Of a stretch of DNA of 64,000 nucleotides, positions 35,172 through 44,858 are shown one piece after another. Numbering within the stretch: position 1 is the first letter of the stretch; each line of letters begins with the position of its first letter. The DNA lies in contig NZ_DS264344.1 of the NCBI RefSeq assembly GCF_000153925.1, forward strand, positions 124,001-188,000, in the 5' to 3' direction. A program made the translations under genes and the position numbers. Under the pieces are notes generated by a model that was not told where the DNA came from, searched no databases, and saw only the letters and a program-made list of their open reading frames with translations. The DNA comes from [Ruminococcus] torques ATCC 27756 (GTDB taxonomy: Bacteria > Bacillota > Clostridia > Lachnospirales > Lachnospiraceae).

Positions 35172-35705
35172 ATGAAAAGAATGAAGGTCAAACGCATTTT
35201 TATAACGGCGCTTGTCATTCTCGTGGCATATGTACTTCAGTGTACGGTATTTCCGGTACTTGATATTGCCGGAATCAAGCCGAATCTTCTATTAATCGTC
35301 ACTGCGTCATTTGGATTTATGAGAGGTTCAAAATCCGGAATGCTCGTCGGATTTTTATCGGGACTTTTGATTGATATACAATTTGGAAAGATGATCGGAT
35401 TTTACGCTTTGATCTATCTTGTAGTTGGTTTCCTAAATGGCTTGTTTGAGCAGATGTTCTATGACGAAGATATTAAACTTCCCCTGTTTCTTATAGCGGT
35501 CAGTGACTTCCTTTATGGAATCACTATATATTTCTTCACATTTCTGCTAAACAGCGATTTTCGTTTTACCTACTATTTAAACCGGATCATCGTTCCTGAG
35601 ATGATTTACACGATTGTAATAACGCTTGGAGTTTATCCGCTTCTTTTGTTTATCAATCATAAACTTGAAGCCGAAGAAAAAAGGAGTGCAAGTAAATTTG
35701 TTTAG
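35172..35705 (+). CDS. mreD: rod-shape-determining protein MreD
   Basis: A 177-residue integral membrane protein with about five hydrophobic segments, starting IFITALVILVAYVLQCTVFP and continuing ISGIKPN-type loop (IAGIKPNLLLIVTASFGF) typical of MreD. It is part of the elongasome. GAAAGGAATGAAG precedes the ATG. Its end overlaps mrdA by 8 bases. Confidence 0.92.
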   Translation: MKRMKVKRIFITALVILVAYVLQCTVFPVLDIAGIKPNLLLIVTASFGFMRGSKSGMLVGFLSGLLIDIQFGKMIGFYALIYLVVGFLNGLFEQMFYDEDIKLPLFLIAVSDFLYGITIYFFTFLLNSDFRFTYYLNRIIVPEMIYTIVITLGVYPLLLFINHKLEAEEKRSASKFV

Positions 35706-38553
35706 AAGAATTATAGATCGAATAAAAGAAGCTGTTGAATATTTGATGAGTTCAAGGTTGATCGTTCTCATTATTGTCTTTTGCCTTACATCTTCGATAT
35801 TGATCGGACGACTTTTTTATCTTCAGATCGTGCGCGGAGAAGATTACTTGGAAAATTATGAGCTGCAAATAAGAAAGACAAGAACTGTACCCGGAACCAG
35901 AGGCAATATTTTTGATCGTAACGGAGAAGTGATTGCTTACAATGAATTGGCTTATTCCGTGACGATCGAGGATATCATCCCTACAGACACTAAAACCGAA
36001 GATAAAAACAAAATATTAAATGATACGCTTGACAGTGTGCTTTCGATCGTTGAAGAAAACGGAGACAGTGTGATCGACAATTTCGGAATCATTCTTGATT
36101 CATCGGGTAGTTATCAATTCGCCGAGACAAACGAAACATCCAGACTTCGTTTTGTGGCGGATGTGCATGGAAAAAGTTTTATTGATGATCTTACAGAAAA
36201 AGAAAAAAATAAGACAGCCGAGCAGATCGTACATTATTTATGCAAACGATACGGATTGGATTATTCCGAACATGACGCCGCATATATTCTGAAAATGGTC
36301 AATATGCGTTATGCTATGGGACTGAATAGTTATCAGCAATGGCTTACAACCGTACTTGCTTCCGATGTCAGTGATGCTACGGCAGCGGCTATTATGGAAA
36401 ATCAGGATTCCCTTCAGGGAGTAGATATTTCTGAGGATTCCCTGCGGCGTTATCCTGACGGTCAATATTTTGCATCGATTATCGGATATACGGGTCAGAT
36501 ATCGCAGGAAGAATATGATGATCTAAGCGATGATGAAAAAAAGAGATATTCTTTGTCGGATATTGTTGGAAAATCAGGCATTGAGCACACGTTCGATAGC
36601 GTTCTTCAGGGCGAAAAAGGTAAAACGACATTCTATGTAGATAATCTCGGGAAAGTAACCGATACTGTAAGTATGACAGATCCGAAAGCAGGAAATGACG
36701 TCTACCTTACGATCGATAAAAATTTACAGATTTCTGCTTATAAACTTCTGGAAGAAAAACTTGCCGGAATCGTTTTAAGCAAATTAAGCAATGTATTAGA
36801 CTATGATCCTTCTGCGGAAAAAGATACGAAATATATTAAAATTCCCGTAGGAGATGCATATAATTCATTTATTGCAAATGAGATTATCGATATGAAAAAA
36901 TTCGGAAGAACAGACGCAAAACCTGCCGAACAGGCTGTCTATAATACGTTTACTCAGAAAAAAGCCGAGATACTTTCCGAATTAATGGCACAGCTTCAGA
37001 ACGAAAATGCTCCGGCATATAAAGATCTTTCAAAAGAAATGAAAGCTTATATGGACTATATATGCGATACTCTTCTAAAACAAACGACAGGAATCCTGAT
37101 GTCAGACAAGATCGAAGCAGAAGATGAAACACAAATTGCCTGGGCAACGCAAGAGACAATTAGTTTGAACCGGTATTTAAATTATGCAATCTCCAAAAAC
37201 TGGATCGATACCTCAAAGTTGGGAGACAGCGCTTATTCGAGTTCTGAAGAGATTTATAGCGGTGTTTTGGCATACCTTGAAGAATATTTAAAGGAAGACA
37301 GTAATTTCGACAAACTTCTCTACAAATATCTTATAAAATCAGGAAGTGTCACCGGCGCACAGATCTGTGCGATCGTTTATGAACAAGGCGTACTGCCAAT
37401 GGATGAGAATGCGTATAACGGTCTTTTAAACGGAACGACAGACGCTTATGGCTGGCTATATGATAAGATTAAAACATTGCAGATTACGCCCGGGCAGCTC
37501 GCTTTAGAGCCGTGTTCCGGCGGAATTGTAGTTACAGATCCAAATAGCGGAGATGTTCTGGCATGTGTATCTTATCCGGGATATGATAATAACCGTCTGG
37601 CAAATACAATGGATTCCGCTTACTACAATCAGCTTAATACCGGACGTGCAAATATTTTCTATAACCGTGCCACACAGGAAAAAACAGCTCCGGGATCAAC
37701 TTTTAAAATGATCTCGGCCACAGCCGGACTGGAAGAAGGGTATATTGACGCTTACACAACAACATATTGCAGCGGTTCATTTAATACGGTTACTCCGAGT
37801 CCGAAATGTTGGATCTATCCGGGAGGTCACGGAGCGTTGAATGTTGTTCAATCATTGCAGCATTCCTGCAACGTCTTTTATTATCAACTGGGATACAATA
37901 TGGGAATCAATTCCAATGGAAACTATGACAGTGATCTTGGAACAGACAAGTTGAGAAAATATGCGGCTATGTATGGCTTAGACAGGAAATCCGGCGTAGA
38001 AATACCGGAAGCTGCACCGCAGATATCTGATGAATATTCGATTCAATCTGCAATCGGACAAGGTACGAACAACTTTACGGTAAGTCAACTGAACCGTTAT
38101 GTAACCGCAGTTGCAAACAGCGGAACTGTTTATGATCTGACGCTTATCGATAAAACGACAGATGCGGCGGGAAATCTTATTAAAGATTATTCTGCAGAAG
38201 TAGACAGTACAATGGATGAAATCAATTCCAGCACATGGGATCTTATTCACCAGGGAATGGAACAGATGGTTGCAAGCTCAACCACTTTTACAGGCCTTGA
38301 TTTTTCTATGGCGGGAAAAACCGGTACTGCCCAACATAACGAATTGCATGCCGACCATGTATTATTTGTAGGATATGCTCCGGCCGAACAGCCTCAATTA
38401 TCGATTGCAGTCCGCATTACTTATGGCTATAATTCGGGATATGCATCAGAGATCGGCAGAGATATTGCAAAAGTCTATTTTAATCCTGAAACAGCCGGTG
38501 AATTAATTACCGGAAGCGCAGCTAATCTCGGAGAAGGAATTGCAGGAGACTAA
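35698..38553 (+). CDS. mrdA: penicillin-binding protein 2 (elongasome transpeptidase) with large insertion
   Basis: A 951-residue class B PBP that cross-links peptidoglycan during elongation. It has an N-terminal membrane helix (about 21-40), the pedestal motifs RGNIFDRNGEVIAYNE, and the transpeptidase active site: STFK (Ser667-Lys670), SCN (723-725) and KTG (874-876). Between LTIDKNLQISAYKLLEE (about 337-353) and CSGGIVVTDPNSGDVLA (about 606-622) lie about 250 extra helical residues not found in E. coli PBP2. I chose the TTG at 35698, with GGAG 11 bases upstream, overlapping mreD. Confidence 0.93.
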   Translation: MFRRIIDRIKEAVEYLMSSRLIVLIIVFCLTSSILIGRLFYLQIVRGEDYLENYELQIRKTRTVPGTRGNIFDRNGEVIAYNELAYSVTIEDIIPTDTKTEDKNKILNDTLDSVLSIVEENGDSVIDNFGIILDSSGSYQFAETNETSRLRFVADVHGKSFIDDLTEKEKNKTAEQIVHYLCKRYGLDYSEHDAAYILKMVNMRYAMGLNSYQQWLTTVLASDVSDATAAAIMENQDSLQGVDISEDSLRRYPDGQYFASIIGYTGQISQEEYDDLSDDEKKRYSLSDIVGKSGIEHTFDSVLQGEKGKTTFYVDNLGKVTDTVSMTDPKAGNDVYLTIDKNLQISAYKLLEEKLAGIVLSKLSNVLDYDPSAEKDTKYIKIPVGDAYNSFIANEIIDMKKFGRTDAKPAEQAVYNTFTQKKAEILSELMAQLQNENAPAYKDLSKEMKAYMDYICDTLLKQTTGILMSDKIEAEDETQIAWATQETISLNRYLNYAISKNWIDTSKLGDSAYSSSEEIYSGVLAYLEEYLKEDSNFDKLLYKYLIKSGSVTGAQICAIVYEQGVLPMDENAYNGLLNGTTDAYGWLYDKIKTLQITPGQLALEPCSGGIVVTDPNSGDVLACVSYPGYDNNRLANTMDSAYYNQLNTGRANIFYNRATQEKTAPGSTFKMISATAGLEEGYIDAYTTTYCSGSFNTVTPSPKCWIYPGGHGALNVVQSLQHSCNVFYYQLGYNMGINSNGNYDSDLGTDKLRKYAAMYGLDRKSGVEIPEAAPQISDEYSIQSAIGQGTNNFTVSQLNRYVTAVANSGTVYDLTLIDKTTDAAGNLIKDYSAEVDSTMDEINSSTWDLIHQGMEQMVASSTTFTGLDFSMAGKTGTAQHNELHADHVLFVGYAPAEQPQLSIAVRITYGYNSGYASEIGRDIAKVYFNPETAGELITGSAANLGEGIAGD

Positions 38554-38570
38554 AAGACGGGGGAATGACA

Positions 38571-39215
38571 ATGAACAAACTTGTGACCATCAGAAGTAAT
38601 CGATACGGATTAGATATTGAATTTGATTCCGAAACAGAATTCGATCAACTTCTTGAAGTTCTCGGACAAAAATTCAAACAATCCGGGCGCTTTTTTAAAG
38701 ATGCACAGATGGCGCTTAGTTTCAGCGGACGCGAACTGACGCGAGCAGAGGAAGATCGTGTTCTTGCCGTCATAAGAGAAAATACACAAATTGAAATTTT
38801 GTGTATTATCGAACCAAATGATAAAAATGAGATGATGTACAGAAGCGTAGTAGAACAAAGTCTTTCAGATATCTATAAAAAAGAAGGAATTTTCTACAAG
38901 GGGACTTTAAGAAAAAGGCAGATATTAGAGGCAGAAGAAAGTATTGTCATACTAGGTGATGTAGAACTTGGTGCAAAAGTAATTGCAAAAGGCAGTGTAA
39001 TCATAATCGGTACGTTATATGGATCTGTCTGTGCCGGAGCATCCGGCGATACGTCGGCGTATGTCGTAGCACTTTCTATGCAGCCTAAATATCTCAGCAT
39101 CGGAGATATCGTAGCAAAACGTCAGATCATTTATCAGGAGAGCTTAAATATTAAAGGCCCCAAAATCGCCGTGATCGACGGAAACCGTATCTATCTTGAT
39201 CCCCTTACGGATTGA
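38571..39215 (+). CDS. minC: septum site-determining protein MinC
   Basis: A 214-residue FtsZ inhibitor. The N-terminal domain (LEVLGQKFKQSGRFFKDAQM) is followed by the C-terminal beta-helix typical of MinC (GTLRKRQILEAEESIVILGD, VIAKGSVIIIGTLYGSVCAG). The ATG at 38571 is preferred to the one at 38565 because of its spacing from GGGGG. It is the first of minCDE inside the shape operon, as in other Clostridia. Confidence 0.93.
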   Translation: MNKLVTIRSNRYGLDIEFDSETEFDQLLEVLGQKFKQSGRFFKDAQMALSFSGRELTRAEEDRVLAVIRENTQIEILCIIEPNDKNEMMYRSVVEQSLSDIYKKEGIFYKGTLRKRQILEAEESIVILGDVELGAKVIAKGSVIIIGTLYGSVCAGASGDTSAYVVALSMQPKYLSIGDIVAKRQIIYQESLNIKGPKIAVIDGNRIYLDPLTD

Positions 39216-39244
39216 GACAGGACATATGTAGGAGGAAAAGCATC

Positions 39245-40051
39245 ATGGGAGAAGTAATTGTCATTACATCAGGAAAAGGCGGAGTCGGTAAAACGACAAC
39301 GACAGCAAATATCGGAATCGGTCTAGCAAAACTCGGGAAAAAAGTTATAGTGATTGACACAGACCTCGGCCTTAGAAATCTGGATGTCGTATTAGGGCTG
39401 GAGAATAGGATCATTTATAATATCGTGGATGTCATAAACGGCAACTGCCGGTTAAAACAGGCATTGATAAAAGATACTCAGTTTCCGGAGCTTTGCCTGC
39501 TTCCATCTGCCCAAACGAAAGATAAGTCTGCGGTTTCCCCGGAACAGATGAAAAAACTTATCGAAGATATTCGGAGTGATTTTGATTTTGTTTTACTGGA
39601 TTGCCCAGCGGGGATCGAACAAGGATTCCAAAATGCAATAGCAGGCGCTGAACATGCTGTTGTTGTCACGACCCCGGAAGTTTCTGCCATTCGGGATGCC
39701 GACCGCATTATCGGACTTCTGGAAGCGTCGGGTATTCGCAAAACAGATCTTTTGATTAATCGGCTGCGGATCGATATGGTCAAGAGAGGCGATATGATGT
39801 CCGTAGACGATGTCACCGAAATCCTTGCCGTAAATCTCCTCGGAGTAATTCCCGACGATGAACAAGTCGTTATTGCAACTAACAGAGGAGAAGCCGTTGC
39901 CGGAGAAGAATGTCTGGCCGGAAGATCCTACATGGATATCTGCCGCAGACTGACAGGAGAAGACGTTCCGGTCAACGACTATTCAAAATCAGAAGGTTTC
40001 TTCGGAAAAATAGCGCAATTTTTTCATAGAAATCAGGAGGAAAACCGATGA
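39245..40051 (+). CDS. minD: septum site-determining ATPase MinD
   Basis: A 268-residue membrane-binding ATPase that carries MinC to the poles. It has the deviant Walker A GKGGVGKTTTTANIG, switch I/II IDTDLGLRNLDVVLGLE and LLDCPAGIEQGFQNAI, and a C-terminal amphipathic helix (EGFFGKIAQFFHRN) for membrane binding. GGAGG precedes the ATG at 39245. It overlaps minE by 4 bases. Confidence 0.96.
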   Translation: MGEVIVITSGKGGVGKTTTTANIGIGLAKLGKKVIVIDTDLGLRNLDVVLGLENRIIYNIVDVINGNCRLKQALIKDTQFPELCLLPSAQTKDKSAVSPEQMKKLIEDIRSDFDFVLLDCPAGIEQGFQNAIAGAEHAVVVTTPEVSAIRDADRIIGLLEASGIRKTDLLINRLRIDMVKRGDMMSVDDVTEILAVNLLGVIPDDEQVVIATNRGEAVAGEECLAGRSYMDICRRLTGEDVPVNDYSKSEGFFGKIAQFFHRNQEENR

Positions 40052-40257
40052 GTGTTCATTCAGTTTCGATCGCCAAATACCGGCTGAAGAATCTGCTTGC
40101 CGCAGACAGAATGCACTGTACGGCAGATTTGACGGAACAAATGAAAAATGACTTATATCATGCGGTTTCAAAATATACGGAAATCAATCCCGCATATTTT
40201 TCAATCGATATTACACGCAGCGATATACATATAAAATACATGGGAGAAGATCGTTGA
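40048..40257 (+). CDS. minE: cell division topological specificity factor MinE, short form
   Basis: A 69-residue MinE, which displaces MinC/MinD from mid-cell. It shows AKYRLKNLLAADRMHC, LTEQMKNDLYHAVSKYTEIN and IDITRSDIHIKYM, matching the anti-MinCD region and topological domain. It is about 20 residues shorter than E. coli MinE. It is coupled by ATGA to minD and by 4-base overlap to rodA. Confidence 0.9.
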   Translation: MSVHSVSIAKYRLKNLLAADRMHCTADLTEQMKNDLYHAVSKYTEINPAYFSIDITRSDIHIKYMGEDR

Positions 40258-41390
40258 AATTTTTAATCAATCATATTAAACAGCAATATCATATAAAAGA
40301 TTATAAATTCGGACTTATTATTTCAGTAGTTGCAATTTCTGTCATCGGTATCATGATGGTCGGAAGCGCTAAACCGGATTTTATGACAAAACAGATCATG
40401 GGGGTGATCCTTGGGTTCGGAGCAATGGTTGTTGTCTCTTTGATCGACTATAAATGGATCATGAATTTTTATTGGATACTTTATGTTATAAATTTGATTC
40501 TTTTGATCGCAGTAAAAATTCCAGGATTAGGTCATTCGGCAAACGGGGCGCAAAGATGGATCAACCTCGGGTTTATGCAGCTTCAGCCTTCCGACTTGAC
40601 AAAAATACTTCTTATTATTTTTTTTGCCAGATTTTTTTCTGACAGAGAGCTTAAGATCAGCAGCCCCAAAGTAATCATTCAGTCTGTTGCGCTGCTTATT
40701 CCGTCGCTCATCCTTATTGTGACACAGCCGAATCTTTCCACTACAATCTGTATCGCAGCGCTTTTTTGTGCTCTCATTTTTCTGGCAGGATTAAATTACA
40801 AATTTGTCGGAACAGTTCTTGCGATTACGATTCCTGCCGTTGCGATCTTTCTTGCCGTTGCGGTGCAGCCGAATCAGCCTTTTTTGCATGACTACCAGCA
40901 GGATCGTATTCTTGCCTGGTTAGAGCCGGAAAAATATGCGGATGATGAATCATATCAACAGTTAAACTCTGTTATGGCAATCGGTTCGGGTCAGCTTTCG
41001 GGAAAAGGATACAATAACGATGCCACAACTTCAGTTAAAAACGGAAATTTTGTTTCCGAACCGCAAACAGATTTTATTTTTGCAATTATCGGAGAAGAAT
41101 TAGGATTTGTGGGTTGTTGCGGAGTCATATTTTTGTTATTATTAATTGTAATACAATGTATCTTAATAGGTTTAAAAGCGAAAGATACGGGAGGACGCAT
41201 TATCTGCGGCGGCGTAGCCGCACTGATTGGCATTCAAAGTTTCATCAATATCAGTGTGGCAACTTTGATTCTTCCGAACACAGGTCTTTCGCTTCCCTTT
41301 GTCAGCTACGGACTTACATCCGTCGTATGTTTCTTTATGGGAATCGGACTCGTTTTAAATGTCGGATTACAGCCTAATAAGTATCAATAA
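40254..41390 (+). CDS. rodA: RodA-family peptidoglycan glycosyltransferase (SEDS)
   Basis: A 378-residue SEDS polymerase that works with PBP2 in elongation. About ten hydrophobic helices are visible; GHSANGAQRWINLGFMQLQPSDLTK split across the RodA/FtsW signature, then TDFIFAIIGEELGFVG and LPFVSYGLTSV near the end, are diagnostic. It is RodA rather than FtsW by its position with mreBCD and mrdA. The TTG start overlaps the minE stop, with GGGAGAAG upstream. Confidence 0.92.
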   Translation: MKFLINHIKQQYHIKDYKFGLIISVVAISVIGIMMVGSAKPDFMTKQIMGVILGFGAMVVVSLIDYKWIMNFYWILYVINLILLIAVKIPGLGHSANGAQRWINLGFMQLQPSDLTKILLIIFFARFFSDRELKISSPKVIIQSVALLIPSLILIVTQPNLSTTICIAALFCALIFLAGLNYKFVGTVLAITIPAVAIFLAVAVQPNQPFLHDYQQDRILAWLEPEKYADDESYQQLNSVMAIGSGQLSGKGYNNDATTSVKNGNFVSEPQTDFIFAIIGEELGFVGCCGVIFLLLLIVIQCILIGLKAKDTGGRIICGGVAALIGIQSFINISVATLILPNTGLSLPFVSYGLTSVVCFFMGIGLVLNVGLQPNKYQ

Positions 41391-41404
41391 GGAGAATGAC
41401 AGCT

Positions 41405-41800
41405 ATGAATATCGGATTGATCGCGCATGACGCAAAGAAAAAATTAATGCAGAATTTTTGTATCGCTTATCGTGGAATACTCAGCAAACACAGTTTGTAT
41501 GCAACGGAAACTACAGGAGCACTGATCGAGAGCGTAACAAACCTTAATATCCATAAATTTCTTCCGGGACATCTCGGTGGAATCCAACAGCTTTCCTCTC
41601 AGATTGAAAGCAATCAAATTGATTTGTTTATCTTTTTCAGAGATCCGCTTACTCCACGCTCTCACGAGCCGAGCGTAAGTGATATTGTAAAAATGTGTGA
41701 TATGTACAATATTCCGGCAGCTACAAATATCGCAACTGCCGAAGCTCTTATACTGGCACTTGACAGAGGAGACTTAGATTGGCGTGAAATGTACAAATAA
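41405..41800 (+). CDS. mgsA: methylglyoxal synthase
   Basis: This enzyme converts dihydroxyacetone phosphate to methylglyoxal and phosphate, a bypass that relieves sugar-phosphate stress. The 131 residues match the family: MNIGLIAHDAKKKLM, the phosphate-binding TETTG, HLGGIQQLSSQIE and FFRDPLTPRSHEPSV, where the aspartates are catalytic. The ATG at 41405 follows AAGGAG at proper spacing; the ATG at 41396 is too close. It ends the shape/division operon. Confidence 0.93.
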   Translation: MNIGLIAHDAKKKLMQNFCIAYRGILSKHSLYATETTGALIESVTNLNIHKFLPGHLGGIQQLSSQIESNQIDLFIFFRDPLTPRSHEPSVSDIVKMCDMYNIPAATNIATAEALILALDRGDLDWREMYK

Positions 41801-41838
41801 TACATCTAATACATCAAAAAATAAATGGTAGGAATAAA

Positions 41839-42891
41839 ATGAAGGGAAATCATTATTCAGATAACAGGCGCAGACGCCGAAAACCTATTTACGTAAAAAA
41901 AAGACGGCGCCGAAAACGAACTTCTACAGTAATTGCGGTTCTTCTGATCTGTCTTATACTAATTGCAGGCGCAGGCGCTGTCGGATTTTTCATATTGCAG
42001 GAATATTCAAAAGATCATATCCGGCAATATGAGTTTGCATCATATAATAAAAAGCAATACACAGGAGAACTTTTCGCTGAAGATCTCTGTGTTGCTTCAG
42101 AAGATGTATCTCTTGACGGCGTTGAAGCAGATCCGGGATTTCACGGTGAAGGACTATTCAATATAGCAGATTCTCAGATCAAATACGGATACAAACTGTT
42201 TGACAAATTATATCCTGCAAGTACAACGAAAGTTATGACTGCTTATCTTGCTTTAAAATATGGAAATTTGGATGACGTTGTAACGATGAGCGCCACTTCC
42301 ACGAATTTTAATTGGGATGAGTCTACCTGTGGTCTTTCTGCCGGAGATTCCCTGACTTTGTACGATCTCATATGCGGTCTGCTCTTACAATCCGGAAATG
42401 ACTGTGCGGCCGCTATTGCGGAGCATATATCGGGAAGCCAGGAAGCTTTTGCCGAATTAATGAATACAGAAGCAAAACAACTTGGAGCGACAGGAACTCA
42501 CTTTGTAAATCCTCACGGACTTCATGACGAAAATCATTACACAACAACATATGATTTGTATTTAATGTTTAATGAAGCATTAAAGGATCAAGCTTTTCTC
42601 GATATTATTTCTATGAACTCATATACGGCAAAAGTTACCTCGGCAGACGGAACTTCGTATACTCCTACATGGCAGGCGACGAATTATTACTCAGCCGGAG
42701 AAGCGACGCCGCCTGACGGGATACACGTATACGGAGGAAAAACCGGAACAACCGATCAGGCAGGAAACTGTGTAATTTTATATGAAAAAAACACCGCAGG
42801 AGAACCGTATATTTCCGTTATCATGGGCGCTTCTGACAAACCGCTTCTTTACGAAGAAATGAACGAACTGCTTGATGCAGGAATGAAATAG
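41839..42891 (+). CDS. D-alanyl-D-alanine carboxypeptidase, S11 family
   Basis: A 350-residue low-molecular-weight PBP that trims pentapeptides. The N-terminus is extremely arginine/lysine-rich (about 10-28), followed by one membrane helix (31-53). The active-site motifs are complete: STTK (Ser128-Lys131), SGN (185-187) and KTG (about 302-304, GGKTGTTDQAG). A typical DacF C-terminal anchor is missing, so the N-terminal helix must hold it in the membrane. It lies 38 bases after mgsA, possibly on the same transcript. Confidence 0.9.
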   Translation: MKGNHYSDNRRRRRKPIYVKKRRRRKRTSTVIAVLLICLILIAGAGAVGFFILQEYSKDHIRQYEFASYNKKQYTGELFAEDLCVASEDVSLDGVEADPGFHGEGLFNIADSQIKYGYKLFDKLYPASTTKVMTAYLALKYGNLDDVVTMSATSTNFNWDESTCGLSAGDSLTLYDLICGLLLQSGNDCAAAIAEHISGSQEAFAELMNTEAKQLGATGTHFVNPHGLHDENHYTTTYDLYLMFNEALKDQAFLDIISMNSYTAKVTSADGTSYTPTWQATNYYSAGEATPPDGIHVYGGKTGTTDQAGNCVILYEKNTAGEPYISVIMGASDKPLLYEEMNELLDAGMK

Positions 42892-42893
42892 AT

Positions 42894-42934
42894 CCCCGAA
42901 AGTGTCAAAAGACATCTTTCGGAATCGCAAACGA
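42894..42934 (+). repeat. imperfect dispersed intergenic repeat, copy C
   Basis: CCCGAAAGTGTC (42894-42905), AAAA, GACATCTTTCGG (42910-42921) fold into a hairpin, followed by AATCGCAAACGATG. It matches copies near 18858 and 30678 read on the minus strand. Similarity with copy B runs on to about 42960. Confidence 0.55.
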
Positions 42935-42988
42935 TGCAAGTTTTCGGACAAATCTGAACTTTGATCTGCCGCCGTTATAAAAAATACA

Positions 42989-43047
42989 ACACCCCGTAAA
43001 AATGAAATTTCCGATAAATAATTCGATCATATCATTTTACGAGGTGT
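42989..43047. terminator. bidirectional terminator between dac and DUF378 gene
   Basis: ACACCCCGTAAAAATGA (from 42989) pairs with TCATTTTACGAGGTGT (43032-43047) around an AT-rich loop; T runs lie on the plus side and, in complement, on the minus side. It serves the two convergent genes. Confidence 0.85.
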
Positions 43048-43054
43048 TTTTCTT

Positions 43055-43258
43055 TTATTCTGACATTGATTTGATTCTGCCAAAAAGACTGATCAAGTAT
43101 AAGCCGCACAAACCTACTAGCGTATAAATGATCCTGGAAAGCCAGCTCATATTCCCGCATATAAATGCCACCAGATCAAATCTGAACACCCCTATAAGAA
43201 GCCAGTTTACGGCGCCTATAATAACGAGTGTCAGAGCTGTATTGTCAAACCATTTCAT
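43055..43258 (-). CDS. DUF378 family small membrane protein
   Basis: A 67-residue protein with two hydrophobic helices. It reads NTALTLVIIGAVNWLLIGVF and IIYTLVGLCGLYLISLFG, the conserved pattern of DUF378 (YuzA-like), whose function is unknown. AGGAGGAAATA precedes the ATG on the minus strand. It stands alone, divergent from the HlyD-like gene. Confidence 0.88.
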   Translation of the reverse strand: MKWFDNTALTLVIIGAVNWLLIGVFRFDLVAFICGNMSWLSRIIYTLVGLCGLYLISLFGRIKSMSE

Positions 43259-43397
43259 GTTATTTCCTCCTTTATCATCTCAATATTTGTAACAATTCAG
43301 CTACCAATATTTTTTATTATGTCCATAAAAAGTGGAAATATACTAAAAAAAATGATATACTAGCAACGCCAGAAAAAAGCAGGAGGTGTATACTGAA

Positions 43398-44810
43398 TTG
43401 TCATCCAAAAAAAATAATTCAGTCAATATAAAAAAATATAAAACAAAAAGAGAATTCAATCTCGGTATCTTTCTTTTTGCAATCGTGTTTATTTATTTGG
43501 TTGTAACAATTATTTTGTATTTTACTGGAGACCGGATCTCTGTTTATGAAGTACGGGAAGGCAGCATTGTGAAAGATAATTCTTATACCGGACTTATTAT
43601 TCGTAAAGAGACGGCTGTAACTGCCGAATCATCCGGTTATATAAGCTATTATCAGGCCGAAAACAGTAAGATCAAGCGCGGAATGAATATTTATGCCCTT
43701 TCCCCTGAAAAGCTTGATACAAGCAGCAAAACAGACTCCACACAGGGAGAACACACAGAAGGTCAGTCCATAACAGTAAATCCTGAAGTCAGTTCTGCGA
43801 TTACCCTTCAAATACAAAATTTTATCGAAGGGTATCGTGCAAATGATTTCGGTTCGGTATATTCGCTGAAATCTGAAATCACTACAATGCTTCAAAACGA
43901 ATTCAGCGCGACCCGAACAGAACAACTTGGAGCAGTGATTGCCGCAAGCGGTCTGGATGTGTTGTCTTATCAGGCACAGCAGGATGGCATTGTAGCCTTC
44001 ACAGTCGATGGATATGAAGGATTGACTACTGAAACATTTACTGAATCTGCTTTTGATAAAACAAAATATGAAGTTTCTTCTTTATCCGATGAAACGAAAG
44101 TTAAAGCAGGAGATCCTGTTTACCGGATGATCACAAGTGAAGATTGGTCGGTTATCGTTCCTCTTTCAAAAGAAACAGCTATAAAGTTAAAACATGAAGA
44201 TGTATCCGGAATAAAAGTACGGATGGACAAAGACAGCGAAACTCTTTGGGGAAAACTTACTGTTATCGAACGGCAAGGAAAATATTACGGTCAGCTTGAT
44301 TTTGATAATTCAATGATAAGATATGCCGAGGAAAGATTTTTAAATATAGAATTGATCATGGAAGATGAAAGCGGATTAAAAATCCCGAAATCTTCTGTAG
44401 TTAACGAGAAATTTTTTATCATTCCGAAAGAATACATTACGACAGGCGGAAACAGCAGCGCAAGCGGTGTAATGCTTGCAAAAGAGAATGGGAGCGCCGT
44501 ATTTCACGCCGTAAATATTTATGACATTTCTGAAAATGGAGACGTTTTTGTCAGCAAGCAGGATTTAGAAGATGGAAGCGTACTCGTTAAACCGGAGTCA
44601 TCCGATACATTTGTAGTCGGAAAAACAAAAAATCTGCAAGGTGTATATAATATCAATAAAGGATATGCCGTATTCAGAAAAGTAAGTGTTCTCTGTGAAA
44701 ACGACGAATATTATATCGTGCAGGAAAACGAACCGTATGGTCTTTCTAATTATGACCATATCGTGCAGGAAGGTTCAAGCGTAAATTCAAATGATGTCGT
44801 ATTTCAATAA
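43398..44810 (+). CDS. HlyD-like membrane-fusion/adaptor protein
   Basis: A 470-residue protein with an N-terminal membrane helix (about 21-42, GIFLFAIVFIYLVVTIILYF) and an outer domain. The segment YEVREGSIVKDNSYTGLIIRKE, then AESSGYISYYQAENSKIKRGMNIYAL, is the split lipoyl-like hairpin of HlyD adaptors. No transporter gene is adjacent; instead it precedes yggS-sepF, an arrangement I recall from other Lachnospiraceae, suggesting a cell-envelope or division role. AGGAGG sits 11 bases before the TTG at 43398; a GTG at 43386 overlaps it. Confidence 0.75.
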   Translation: MSSKKNNSVNIKKYKTKREFNLGIFLFAIVFIYLVVTIILYFTGDRISVYEVREGSIVKDNSYTGLIIRKETAVTAESSGYISYYQAENSKIKRGMNIYALSPEKLDTSSKTDSTQGEHTEGQSITVNPEVSSAITLQIQNFIEGYRANDFGSVYSLKSEITTMLQNEFSATRTEQLGAVIAASGLDVLSYQAQQDGIVAFTVDGYEGLTTETFTESAFDKTKYEVSSLSDETKVKAGDPVYRMITSEDWSVIVPLSKETAIKLKHEDVSGIKVRMDKDSETLWGKLTVIERQGKYYGQLDFDNSMIRYAEERFLNIELIMEDESGLKIPKSSVVNEKFFIIPKEYITTGGNSSASGVMLAKENGSAVFHAVNIYDISENGDVFVSKQDLEDGSVLVKPESSDTFVVGKTKNLQGVYNINKGYAVFRKVSVLCENDEYYIVQENEPYGLSNYDHIVQEGSSVNSNDVVFQ

Positions 44811-44858
44811 AATCTAAAAAATAAAACTTTTAACTATTCGGAAAGAGGAGAAATAAAA

